64,000 bases of DNA, taken from Methylotenera_A sp044228245. Lineage in GTDB: Bacteria > Pseudomonadota > Gammaproteobacteria > Burkholderiales > Methylophilaceae. Under the pieces are notes generated by a model. That model saw nothing but the letters and a program-made list of their open reading frames with translations. It ran no database searches and was not told the DNA's origin. The position numbers and the translations under genes were made by a program. Position 1 is the first letter of the stretch; each line of letters starts with the position of its first letter. The DNA lies in contig JBGAVG010000005.1 of the NCBI GenBank assembly GCA_044228245.1, forward strand, positions 128,263 to 192,262, written 5' to 3'. Below are positions 7,235 through 15,919 of this stretch, piece by piece.

Positions 7235-7714
7235 ATGTCACGCAGCTCTATTGTTTTCGCCATCATTTGGCTTAGCCTCGCTTTCATCATTTACATCTTG
7301 GCCGATAACATCCAGAACCCCAATAAGGCATGGCGACTAGGAGACAATGCTAATTCTGTCGTGCTTAAACGCGGCACGGATGGCCACTACCGTGCCGAAG
7401 CGCTCATAAACAACCAGAAAGTGAACGTGCTGGTGGATACTGGCGCCACTGGCGTGGCGATCTCGCAGGCTGTCGCCGACAAACTCAACTTGAAAAGCAT
7501 CGAGGCCATACGCACCAGCACCGCCAATGGTGATAGTATCGGCTATATGGTGCGGCTGGATTCGGTAAAAGTGGGCGGCGTAGAAGCACGCAATGTTTCG
7601 GCCATGATTGCGCCCGGGCTTGATGGCGATGTGCTGCTAGGCATGAGCTATTTAGGCCGTATGGACGTACGATTATACAAAGGCCAGATGATCATTAAAC
7701 AGGTAAGCGATTAA
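7235..7714 (+). CDS. Membrane-anchored retropepsin-like aspartic protease
   Basis: A 159-residue protein with one N-terminal membrane segment (SSIVFAIIWLSLAFIIYIL) and a single periplasmic retropepsin domain. The catalytic signature is VDTGATGVAIS near residue 70, and a second conserved block is GDVLLGMSYLGRMDVRL near 130. These are typical of clan AA proteases of the TIGR02281 type, which act as homodimers because only one active-site aspartate loop is present. The natural substrate is unknown. I prefer ATG 7235; TTG 7226 would add three residues. It follows the phosphohexomutase by 14 bases. Confidence 0.8.
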   Translation: MSRSSIVFAIIWLSLAFIIYILADNIQNPNKAWRLGDNANSVVLKRGTDGHYRAEALINNQKVNVLVDTGATGVAISQAVADKLNLKSIEAIRTSTANGDSIGYMVRLDSVKVGGVEARNVSAMIAPGLDGDVLLGMSYLGRMDVRLYKGQMIIKQVSD

Positions 7715-7872
7715 GCTGGCTGAATCATTTTTTTACCTTCTAACAAATTGTATTTGAAGCATTTATTTTAAATCTCTAAAAAATTGTAAGTAATTTTAGT
7801 TAGGCCATGACTAATGGTGGCTAGCTAGCAAACTTAACTTACTCGCCAATTAGAACTTTTAGGAGATTTAAA

Positions 7873-8346
7873 ATGAACTTTCAACTTAAAAATGCAGCGC
7901 TTGCTGCCAGCATGTTACTGTCTGTTTCTGCTACGGCTTTTGCTGCAGACGCCATGCTGGCTACTGGCGGTTATGCTCGCCAGTTACAGAAAATGGAAAT
8001 GATGAAAATGCTGGATGCAGACGGTAACCATATGGTCACTGCCGCAGAAGCAGATTCTTATTACAACAGTGTTTTTGACGTACTCAACAAGGATGGTGAC
8101 GACTCATTGGAAGCCAGTGAATGGGCTGGCCCAAGCAATAAAACCAAAATCGATTTCGCCACTGGCGGTTATAGCCGTGAACTGCGCTCAATGAAGATGA
8201 TGAAAATGATGGACGCCGATGGCGATCATAAAGTCACGCGCGAGGAATTTCTAAACCATCATCGTGCTGTGTTTGCAAAGCTTGACACTTCAACTGACCA
8301 GCAATTAGATGCTCAAGAATGGGCCAAAGGGTTGCTCAGCAAGTAA
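7873..8346 (+). CDS. Secreted four-EF-hand protein with internal duplication
   Basis: A 157-residue protein with a cleavable signal peptide (about 1-25, ending AFAADA) and four canonical EF-hand loops: D48-E59, N72-E83, D114-E125 and D138-E149. Residues 30-83 and 96-149 are a direct duplication with a 66-residue period. Both copies begin ATGGYxRxL followed by a KMEMMKM-like helix. It is probably a periplasmic calcium-binding protein. There is no proline at loop position 2, so it is not lanmodulin-like. RBS AGGAGA is well placed. It has its own upstream gap (7715-7872) and a terminator after it, so it is likely monocistronic. Confidence 0.85.
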   Translation: MNFQLKNAALAASMLLSVSATAFAADAMLATGGYARQLQKMEMMKMLDADGNHMVTAAEADSYYNSVFDVLNKDGDDSLEASEWAGPSNKTKIDFATGGYSRELRSMKMMKMMDADGDHKVTREEFLNHHRAVFAKLDTSTDQQLDAQEWAKGLLSK

Positions 8347-8369
8347 CTGACATAAAAATGTACAATGAT

Positions 8370-8401
8370 AAAGCCAGCTTTTTATTGCTGGCTTTATTTT
8401 T
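8370..8401 (+). terminator. Terminator after the EF-hand gene
   Basis: AAAGCCAGC (8370-8378) pairs with GCTGGCTTT (8387-8395) and is followed by ATTTTT. It lies between convergent genes. The A-run on the other side is short, so it mainly serves the plus strand. Confidence 0.8.
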
Positions 8402-8434
8402 GTAATTGTTCACTAAACTAATTTTTCACTTAAC

Positions 8435-10066
8435 TTAGGTGATTACCGTCGGTTTCTCACGCCCAGTGCGTTGTTTTAATTCAGAAATCTCAAGCGCAAT
8501 CTGTATCATCTCAGCCAACGCCACTTGGGCATCCAAGTGGTGGTTATTTACATCCGGCTCGAACGCTTCCAAATAGATGCGTAGCGTCGCGCCTTCGGTG
8601 CCGGTGCCGGAAAGCCTGAACACAATGCGCGAGCCGCAGGCGAATAGAACCCGGATGCCCTGCCCAGTGCTGACGGAGCCGTCTACCGGGTCGGTATAGC
8701 TAAAATCATCGCATGTTTTAACCGTGTATTTGCCGAAACCTTGGTTTGGCAATGTGCCAAACTGGTTTTTGAGGTGTTGCATCACACCGCTGGCGGCCTC
8801 GCTGGGGATTGCCTCATAATCATGCCGGGAATACACGTTGCGGCCATATTCCGCCCAATGCGCTTTCACAATAGCTTCTACGCCTTGCTTTCTGGCAGCA
8901 ATGATATTGAGCCAGCACAATACTGCCCACAGACCGTCCTTTTCGCGCACATGGTTACTGCCTGTGCCAAAACTTTCTTCGCCGCATAAAGTCACTTTGC
9001 CGGCATCCATCAGGTTGCCAAAGAACTTCCATCCGGTAGGTGTCTCATAACAAGGGATATTCAGTTTCTGTGCCACCCGGTCTACCGCCCCGCTGGTTGG
9101 CATGGAGCGTGCAACGCCGGCCAGACCTTGCCTGTAGGCAGGTATCAGCCTTGCGTTGGCTGCAATAATTGCCAGGCTATCCGAAGGCGTCACAAAAAAA
9201 TGGTTGCCTAAAATCATGTTGCGGTCACCATCGCCGTCGGAAGCCGCACCAAAATCAGGGGCATCGCTCCCGTACAAAATATCCACCAATTCATGCGCAT
9301 AGGTCAGATTCGGGTCTGGATGCCCACCGCCGAAAGTCTCGCTCACTTCATAGTTCATCAGGCTGGCTTCAGGCGCGCCTAAACGGCTCATAAAAATCTC
9401 TTTGGCATAAGGTCCTGTCACTGCATGCATGCCGTCAAACATCAGCCTGAATCCTGATTTTAGCAATAACCTAATTGCATCAAAATCAAACAGTTCGGCC
9501 ATTAAATCTGCGTAGTCGGCGACCGGGTTAATCACTTGCACGGTGAATCCGCCCAAATCCGTTTCACCAATAGTATTGATGTTAATCGAAGGCAAATCAG
9601 CCACTTTGTATTGCGTAATAATTTTACTTTTCGCAAAAATCGCTTCGGTGATTTTTTCTGGCGCAGGACCGCCATTCGCTGAATTGTATTTGATGCCAAA
9701 ATCTTCCTCTGGTCCGGCCGGATTATGGCTGGCAGACAGAATAATGCCGCCGAAAGTCTGGTATTTGCGAATGATGTGCGATGCAGCCGGGGTAGACAAA
9801 ATACCACCCTGCCCGACAATCACTCTGGCAAAACCATTGGCGGCCGCCATTTTGATGATGGTCTGAATGGCTTGCGCATTGTAAAAACGACCATCCCCAC
9901 CCACCGTCAACGTTGCGCTGGCAGGAATATCCAGCGTGTCAAAAATACTTTGCACAAAGTTTTCCAGATAATGTGGCTGCTGAAAAACCTTAACTTTTTT
10001 ACGCAAACCTGAGGTGCCGGGTTTTTGATCTGAAAAGGGCTGTGTCGGTGTGGTGATTATTTTCAT
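8435..10066 (-). CDS. pgm: Phosphoglucomutase, alpha-D-glucose specific
   Basis: Interconverts glucose-1-phosphate and glucose-6-phosphate, linking glycogen or UDP-glucose synthesis with central metabolism. The 543-residue product carries KPGTSGLR at 16-22, the phosphoserine loop ILSASHNPAGP (S113), the metal loop SDGDGDRN near 300, the sugar-binding CGEESFGTGSNH near 370 and the phosphate-binding RLSGTGTEGATLRIY near 500. This is the 540-residue class of bacterial Pgm. ATG 10066 was chosen over the adjacent GTG 10069; no strong ribosome-binding site is visible for either. It is convergent with the EF-hand gene. Confidence 0.95.
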   Translation of the reverse strand: MKIITTPTQPFSDQKPGTSGLRKKVKVFQQPHYLENFVQSIFDTLDIPASATLTVGGDGRFYNAQAIQTIIKMAAANGFARVIVGQGGILSTPAASHIIRKYQTFGGIILSASHNPAGPEEDFGIKYNSANGGPAPEKITEAIFAKSKIITQYKVADLPSININTIGETDLGGFTVQVINPVADYADLMAELFDFDAIRLLLKSGFRLMFDGMHAVTGPYAKEIFMSRLGAPEASLMNYEVSETFGGGHPDPNLTYAHELVDILYGSDAPDFGAASDGDGDRNMILGNHFFVTPSDSLAIIAANARLIPAYRQGLAGVARSMPTSGAVDRVAQKLNIPCYETPTGWKFFGNLMDAGKVTLCGEESFGTGSNHVREKDGLWAVLCWLNIIAARKQGVEAIVKAHWAEYGRNVYSRHDYEAIPSEAASGVMQHLKNQFGTLPNQGFGKYTVKTCDDFSYTDPVDGSVSTGQGIRVLFACGSRIVFRLSGTGTEGATLRIYLEAFEPDVNNHHLDAQVALAEMIQIALEISELKQRTGREKPTVIT

Positions 10067-10134
10067 CACTTTTTGCTCTATGAATGTAATTATCTACAAT
10101 ATAAATTATGTTGGCCTCAGCGGCAACCATCCTG

Positions 10135-13100
10135 TTAAATAGAAGCCTTGTCACAGCTCGTATTGACGCCCTTAGGCAATTTTAGGCCATAATTCAGCAT
10201 CAGGATGAAATCTTTATCTTTGGCCAGCACCTCAGGATCTTCCTCGCAGGCTTGCTGATTGCCAGCCGAATCGTTGCCGGCGGCTGTAAAGCCGACATTC
10301 AGCACAAACAGTTGCTGATTAGTGTAGTTGTTGAGCATTGGGTTCAAGTCCACTAGACCCGCCGCATTACGAGGGTTTCCACTAGCCCCACTATTCGGCG
10401 CAGGAACAGTAGGTGCAGCAAGAATGGTAAAATTGTTGCCAATGTAGCTCAAAGCATAGTTACTGCCGGCATCCAAACTGCCTTGGTTAATCGCATAACT
10501 GCCTACTGCCTCACCCGCAATGCGGCTAAGCGCGCCAGTGAGCGTATCGCTACCCACCAATCCCAGGCCGCCAATCGTAAAGGTGAATGGTAACGGATCG
10601 GCATTGCCTGCGACTTTACTTTGTCCTGGATTTGCCGTTACTGTTATTGCGCGCGGCGTAATGGTTCCAGCTGCTGCGTTGGTCGTCACATTATAATTGT
10701 TACCGCCATTGCCATCATTTAAGACATAACCGGCATCTACAGTTAAAGTTCGGCTACCGGCATTTTTACTGTCAAAGCTTTGGGTGAGCCCAGAGAGTGC
10801 ATCCCCTAGTTGCAGTCCACTAAAGGTCACCAATCCTGCCGAGTCAGTAAGTCCATTATAAGTGCGTGTATCGCTTGCAGCATCAAGCGTCAAGCTGGCT
10901 TTATTAATTGTGCTGGTTGTATTATCGGCAAAAGTGACTGCGTAATTGCCGCCGCCGTTGCCATCATTCACTGTCACGCCACTTACAGTTACTGTCTTGT
11001 TGCCAATGCCAAAATTCTTATCAGCAAAAGCAAAAGTACCGCCGCTTAAATTATCTAACACACCGCCGTTGCTGGCATTATTAAACAAGATGCCGGACGT
11101 AACCGTTGCTGTGCCTGCTGCCGTGGTCGTGCCATCATAGGTTTTAACCACATCTGTTGTGCTCACCGTGAGATTGGCTTTATTGATGGTACTGGTAGTG
11201 TTATTGACATAAGTAACATTGTAGTTGCCACCGGCGTTACCGTCACTGACCGTAACACCCGCTACGGTCGCGGTTTTATTGCCCGCGCCTGCGTTAGCAT
11301 CAGTATAGGCAAACGTTCCTCCAGACAAACTATCCAGCACGCCGCCATTGCTGGCGTTGTTAAACAAGCTACCGCTGGTGACAATGGCAGTGCCTGCGGC
11401 GGCTAACGTACCGTCATAGGTTTTTACGACATTGCCCGTGCCGATGGTGAGATCGGCCTGATTAATGGTGCCCGTGTGTGTCCCGCCGGTAAGTGTGTAA
11501 TTAGCAGCCAAGCCTGACCCATCAGCCAAGGCCAGCGAACCCAGTGACACGGCTTGTGCAGCGCCAGCGTTGGCGCTGGCCACAGAGCCCGCACCTGACA
11601 GATTGAGTGTCTGGCCCAACACGCCACTGACAGTACCAAAGTCACCTGCGTTAAAGGCAGTAGTGCCATTGTAAGTGCGCGTTCCGTTTAAGTTAATGGC
11701 GGCAGGGCCTACCGTCATCGCGCCATTGATATAGTTAATATTGTAGTTAGTGGCATTAAACGTACCGCCTGTCGCGGCGCTGGCAGAAACTGCATAGGGA
11801 CTGCCAGCGACATTAGCCGTATTAACCGCACCGGCGCTGGTCAGGGTTGCGCTGCCGATAGTTTCGCCATTCTGCAAGCCGCTGCTGGTGAATTCGGTGC
11901 CAGCAAAGTTAAAGGTTTGACCGTAGGTTTTGGTTTGATTGCTGGCAGTGACGGTGAGCGTAGCAGGGTTTACAGTGAGTAAACCGGTGGAGTTTTTAGT
12001 GAGCGTGTAACCAGTTGTGGCCGTGATTGGTGCGACGCTTATCGCGTAACTGCCGACATTGGCCGTGGTCGGCGATCCTGTTGAGGTTGCCGAACCTGAT
12101 AACGAGTTAACGGCTATATCTTGCGTAAACACGTTACCAAAAGTCGCCGCGTTAATAAACCCTGATGCCGTATAAGCATTCGCGACTGTCGGCGCGCCAT
12201 CCTGGCCGTAAGTTTTGCTCTGATTGGTTGAAGTAACTGTTAAAGCCGGGCTGTTGGCAAACACATAGCGATTGCCTGTTTGAGAAACCGCGGCTGGAAA
12301 AGCAGTTCCCCAAACCGCTTGATTCGCACTATTCAGACCCCCGAACGTATTGCCGGTATGCGTGTTGGCATATACCAGCCAGCGTCCGCTGGCTGAAAGT
12401 GCAGAAACGCCTGCGGCATTAATAAAGTTGATGCCTGCCAAAGTAATATCGCCGCCAGTTGTAGCAATATTATTAGCCACCGTCACATTTCCGCCTGCCC
12501 GCACCGTTAAATTACCAGTCAGACTAGACACACCATTACCTAAAGTAATGGCATTAACATCACGCAGACTGACATTTTTAGCGCCGTTAATATTCACCGT
12601 AGTCAAGTTATTGCTGGCGTTGGTGGCTGTGACATCGCCAGTGCCAACTATGCCTAAGTTATTGGCTGCGGTCACCACGCCATTTAAACTAAGCGATGAA
12701 GCAACAGAAGCCGTACCGATGCTGCTATTGCTGGCTGTCGTGACGTTCCCGCCGGCTGCCGCGGCGCCCGTTCCTGTGAGAGCGCCTGCACCGCCGACAC
12801 CCGTGCCGTTAATCGTAATCGCTTCATTCGCCAACGTTACATTGTTTACATTTAATGTCGCGCCTGTGGCAACTGTCGTGCCAGTAGCCGTAGTGCCCAG
12901 CGCGTTGGCATGGGCGGCTACCAGGGTACCTGCATTTACCGCGGTCGCACCAGTGTATGTGTTCGCACCAGCGAGTGTCACTGCACCATTGCCAGCCTTG
13001 GTCAAGCCAACACCTCCGCTGACTACAGCAGATATTGCCAAGCCATCCGCCGCATTAGTGACGGCCACCGTACGCGCAGCTGCACCCAGGTTCAAATTCC

Positions 13101-15891
13101 CACTGATTAACGCATTGCCAGCGCCGCCAGTTGAGGTAATGTTGCCACCCAAAGTCAGTGTGCCCGCGCCAGTGGTCACAGAACCGCCGGTTGCGCCACT
13201 ATTCACGGCCAGCGCGCCTATCGTGTCAGAAAAACCATTCAGATCATAAGTGCCGCCATTGTTCACAGTCACGCCACCTGTCGCGATGGCATTATTCGCG
13301 CCATACCTGAGCGTACCTGCATTAATTGTAGTTGCGCCTGTATAGGTATTAGCCCCGGAAAGCGTTAATACTCCGGTGTTATTTTTAGTGAGGCCGCCAG
13401 TGGTCGTGGTAATGGTGCCGTTAATAGTGGTATTGCCAGCACCATCAACAGTGAGTGTTCTAGTCGCGCCTGTGACTGAATTTGCAGCGCTTAGGGTTAG
13501 CACTCCTGCATCTGATTGGATTTCAGCGTTGCCCGCTAAGGTGACTGTACCTGCAAAGCTGTTATTACCGCTCAGGTTACGCAAGGCGCCATTAGCCCCC
13601 ACTCCAGCCCCATTAATGCTCAATACTTCTGCGCCAACGCTGATGCCACCTTGCAAGGCAAGCGTTGCGCCGTTAGCCACTGTCGTGCCTGCGCCTGTTC
13701 CGCCAAGCGCCGTATTATTCGCGGCAACTAATGTACCCGCGCTCACGGTGGTCGTACCTGTATATGTGTTGGCACCTGACAGCGCCATGCTCCCTGTGCC
13801 TGCTTTGGCAAGGCCGCCTGCACCGCTCATCACCCCCGAAAATGTCGTGCTGGTATTATCACCGCCGGTTGTCAAGTTGCCGGTCAATATGACATTGCCT
13901 GCACCAGCCAGGGAGCCGATAATATCTGCCGCATTCACAGAAAATGTTGCCCCCGCAGCCACATTGACAGCACTTGCATTGGGAATAGCGCCGCCGCTCA
14001 CGCCCAAAGTGCCCTGGTTAATATTGGTAGCGCCGGTATAAGTGTTCGCTCCAGTTAAGTTAACTGTGCCTGCGCCATTTTTATTAATTGATGTGCCAGC
14101 GCCTGAAATCACGCCTGAAAGCGTTGATGTGCCGGTAGATGTACTTAAATTAACAGCACCGCCTGCACTATTGATTGCACCCGCGGCATTCGAAGACATG
14201 GTGGCACCCGATAAAGTGACCGTTCCGCCCGCTGTGACAATACCCGCGTTCAACGCCACAGCGCCAGCGCCTGAATTATCAGCATCCGCCCGCATAGTCA
14301 CGCTACCTGTTCCACTTGCCGTCACAGTAGCACCCGCATTTACAGTGATATTGTTATTCGCCTCCAACACCAAACTGTTATTCGCACTTCCCGTTGCTGT
14401 AGCCAGGTTGAACGCATTTGCCACAGTAATATTATTGGTGGCCTGCAAAGTAATCGTGCTGCCTGCGGTGATACCCGCAAAACTGCCGCCTGCATTCACC
14501 CTGAAAATACTATTCAAGCCGGCATCGTCAGCAAAGGCTTCTGTAATATCGCCTGGCGGAGTGAATCCCGTCGTATTGGTATCTGCGCCTGTACTGATGG
14601 TGATATTGAGCGGATCCAGCAACAGATTGCCGCCAACGCCTTGTGTGGCGCTTAAATCAACGTTACCCAAAAAGTTAAGCAAGCGCTTGCCGGAAACCTC
14701 TGCAAAGCCGCCATTACCGCCATTTGCACCGCCCTTCGCTGAAATGCTGCCGTAGTAGCGGGCAATGTCGTTTGCCCACACTACCACTTTACCGCCATCG
14801 CCGGAATCTAAAGCATCAGCTTTAATAGTGGCAGTGCTCGCAATATAAGTACGTTCAGCATTCTGAAAATTGGCATTTTTACCTTGGACATCGCCGCCTA
14901 TAAGGGCAGTGCCGCCGCCCGCACGACCACTCACATCAACGCTGGCGTCGTCGAGCAAAGCCACACGCTCGCCAGTAATATTCACTTCCCCGCCTTTAAG
15001 GCCGGTTATATTGCCTTTTGCACTGATATTACCCGATACCTGAACGGTGCTATTTTTACCGCCCTCAAGGCGAACCACGCCATTACGCTCAACCAGGCTG
15101 TTGGCTTGCACCACGCCATTCACATTAAGCGCAGCAGTGCGGGCGCCTGTAGCCAACTGCACAGCACCGCCATCGGCTGTGATGTTGCCGGTATTTTTAA
15201 TGGCGGCATTGAGGGCGTCGCCACTTAATTTCACGCGGACCAAACCATCGCCATAAATATCCAGCAGGGCGGATTGTGCTGCACCCAGCACTACGCTGCC
15301 GTTGTTGGCTTGCAACGTGCCGCTGTTTTCAACTGCATTACCGAGCAATGCGATGTAGCCACCATCTTCAGCACGAATCACGCCTTGATTGATGACTGCT
15401 GCATTTGAATCGCCATTAAACTGATAATGCCTAGCCAAAAAGTCTTGGTCGCTTATTTGCATGGTCGTGGCCAGCAGACTGCCCACGTTGACTTGTGCAC
15501 CGGGCGCAAACAGCACACCGTTGGGATTGCTTAGAAACAGGCTGCCTGTCGCGCTTAAGCTGCCGAAAATCTGTGATGGATCGGAACCAACGACCCGGAA
15601 TAAGGCTATGCCCTGATTCGGCTGATAAAGCCTCACCGCCTCGTTGGCAGCGATGCCGAAAGACTGCCAGTTTACAATAGCCTGCTGGCTGGTTTGGTTG
15701 ATGTTTAATGATTGCACATCGCGAACAAAACCAATATTACCTGCCTGCACCTGCTCACCTGTCGGTAGTGCTTGCGCCTGATTAAAAGCCATGCAAAAAG
15801 CAACAGTCAGCATGACTCTCATGCGCGCCTGTTTTGTTAAATTAAGCCGCATCAGGTTAAACTGCTGCTGTGGTTTCATCATCTTGCTCAT
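10135..15891 (-). CDS. Two-partner-secretion exoprotein (filamentous haemagglutinin type, TpsA)
   Basis: A 1918-residue surface or secreted beta-helical adhesin exported by the TpsB gene upstream. ATG 15891 has a good RBS (GGAGCAGG). A signal peptide of about 41 residues ends at QAQA, then the TPS secretion domain (about 42-160) shows NINQTS and NPNGVLF (122-128). The middle (about 420-1150) is made of Gly/Ala/Thr-rich passenger repeats with recurrent GANTYTGAT motifs. From about 1200 on come MBG/YDG-type repeats (NQTKTYGQ, VVKTYDGT). The only cysteines I noticed in the mature chain are C1882 and C1913 near the C-terminus, a layout like HMW1-type adhesins that stay tethered through a disulfide loop. 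Ligand unknown. Confidence 0.9.
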   Translation of the reverse strand: MSKMMKPQQQFNLMRLNLTKQARMRVMLTVAFCMAFNQAQALPTGEQVQAGNIGFVRDVQSLNINQTSQQAIVNWQSFGIAANEAVRLYQPNQGIALFRVVGSDPSQIFGSLSATGSLFLSNPNGVLFAPGAQVNVGSLLATTMQISDQDFLARHYQFNGDSNAAVINQGVIRAEDGGYIALLGNAVENSGTLQANNGSVVLGAAQSALLDIYGDGLVRVKLSGDALNAAIKNTGNITADGGAVQLATGARTAALNVNGVVQANSLVERNGVVRLEGGKNSTVQVSGNISAKGNITGLKGGEVNITGERVALLDDASVDVSGRAGGGTALIGGDVQGKNANFQNAERTYIASTATIKADALDSGDGGKVVVWANDIARYYGSISAKGGANGGNGGFAEVSGKRLLNFLGNVDLSATQGVGGNLLLDPLNITISTGADTNTTGFTPPGDITEAFADDAGLNSIFRVNAGGSFAGITAGSTITLQATNNITVANAFNLATATGSANNSLVLEANNNITVNAGATVTASGTGSVTMRADADNSGAGAVALNAGIVTAGGTVTLSGATMSSNAAGAINSAGGAVNLSTSTGTSTLSGVISGAGTSINKNGAGTVNLTGANTYTGATNINQGTLGVSGGAIPNASAVNVAAGATFSVNAADIIGSLAGAGNVILTGNLTTGGDNTSTTFSGVMSGAGGLAKAGTGSMALSGANTYTGTTTVSAGTLVAANNTALGGTGAGTTVANGATLALQGGISVGAEVLSINGAGVGANGALRNLSGNNSFAGTVTLAGNAEIQSDAGVLTLSAANSVTGATRTLTVDGAGNTTINGTITTTTGGLTKNNTGVLTLSGANTYTGATTINAGTLRYGANNAIATGGVTVNNGGTYDLNGFSDTIGALAVNSGATGGSVTTGAGTLTLGGNITSTGGAGNALISGNLNLGAAARTVAVTNAADGLAISAVVSGGVGLTKAGNGAVTLAGANTYTGATAVNAGTLVAAHANALGTTATGTTVATGATLNVNNVTLANEAITINGTGVGGAGALTGTGAAAAGGNVTTASNSSIGTASVASSLSLNGVVTAANNLGIVGTGDVTATNASNNLTTVNINGAKNVSLRDVNAITLGNGVSSLTGNLTVRAGGNVTVANNIATTGGDITLAGINFINAAGVSALSASGRWLVYANTHTGNTFGGLNSANQAVWGTAFPAAVSQTGNRYVFANSPALTVTSTNQSKTYGQDGAPTVANAYTASGFINAATFGNVFTQDIAVNSLSGSATSTGSPTTANVGSYAISVAPITATTGYTLTKNSTGLLTVNPATLTVTASNQTKTYGQTFNFAGTEFTSSGLQNGETIGSATLTSAGAVNTANVAGSPYAVSASAATGGTFNATNYNINYINGAMTVGPAAINLNGTRTYNGTTAFNAGDFGTVSGVLGQTLNLSGAGSVASANAGAAQAVSLGSLALADGSGLAANYTLTGGTHTGTINQADLTIGTGNVVKTYDGTLAAAGTAIVTSGSLFNNASNGGVLDSLSGGTFAYTDANAGAGNKTATVAGVTVSDGNAGGNYNVTYVNNTTSTINKANLTVSTTDVVKTYDGTTTAAGTATVTSGILFNNASNGGVLDNLSGGTFAFADKNFGIGNKTVTVSGVTVNDGNGGGNYAVTFADNTTSTINKASLTLDAASDTRTYNGLTDSAGLVTFSGLQLGDALSGLTQSFDSKNAGSRTLTVDAGYVLNDGNGGNNYNVTTNAAAGTITPRAITVTANPGQSKVAGNADPLPFTFTIGGLGLVGSDTLTGALSRIAGEAVGSYAINQGSLDAGSNYALSYIGNNFTILAAPTVPAPNSGASGNPRNAAGLVDLNPMLNNYTNQQLFVLNVGFTAAGNDSAGNQQACEEDPEVLAKDKDFILMLNYGLKLPKGVNTSCDKASI
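10896..11453 (-). repeat. Tandem 279-bp repeat in the exoprotein gene (two copies)
   Basis: Two diverged direct copies, 10896-11174 and 11175-11453, encode 93-residue YDG-type modules. Each has VVKTYDGT, NNASNGGVLD, LSGGTFA and GNKT blocks. The period is exactly 279 bp, measured between equivalent TGGCT-like positions. This is a recent intragenic duplication relative to the other, more diverged modules. Confidence 0.75.
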
Positions 15892-15919
15892 GTCCTGCTC
15901 CCAAGTTTTATTATTTTTT

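Noticed and set aside
7873..8346. EF-hand protein as a lanmodulin
   Set aside because: Lanmodulin loops have proline at position 2 and closely spaced hands. Here position 2 is A, K, A and T and the hands are ordinary.
13300..14100. Repeated GGTATAAGTGTT-like DNA strings as insertion-site or regulatory repeats
   Set aside because: They encode the recurrent GANTYTGAT protein motif of the exoprotein passenger.
12350..14755. Three long plus-strand open frames (299, 221 and 237 codons) opposite the exoprotein gene
   Set aside because: Their products are low-complexity Ala/Val/Pro sequence mirroring the repetitive Gly/Ala/Thr codons of the exoprotein on the other strand. They have no RBS or domain.
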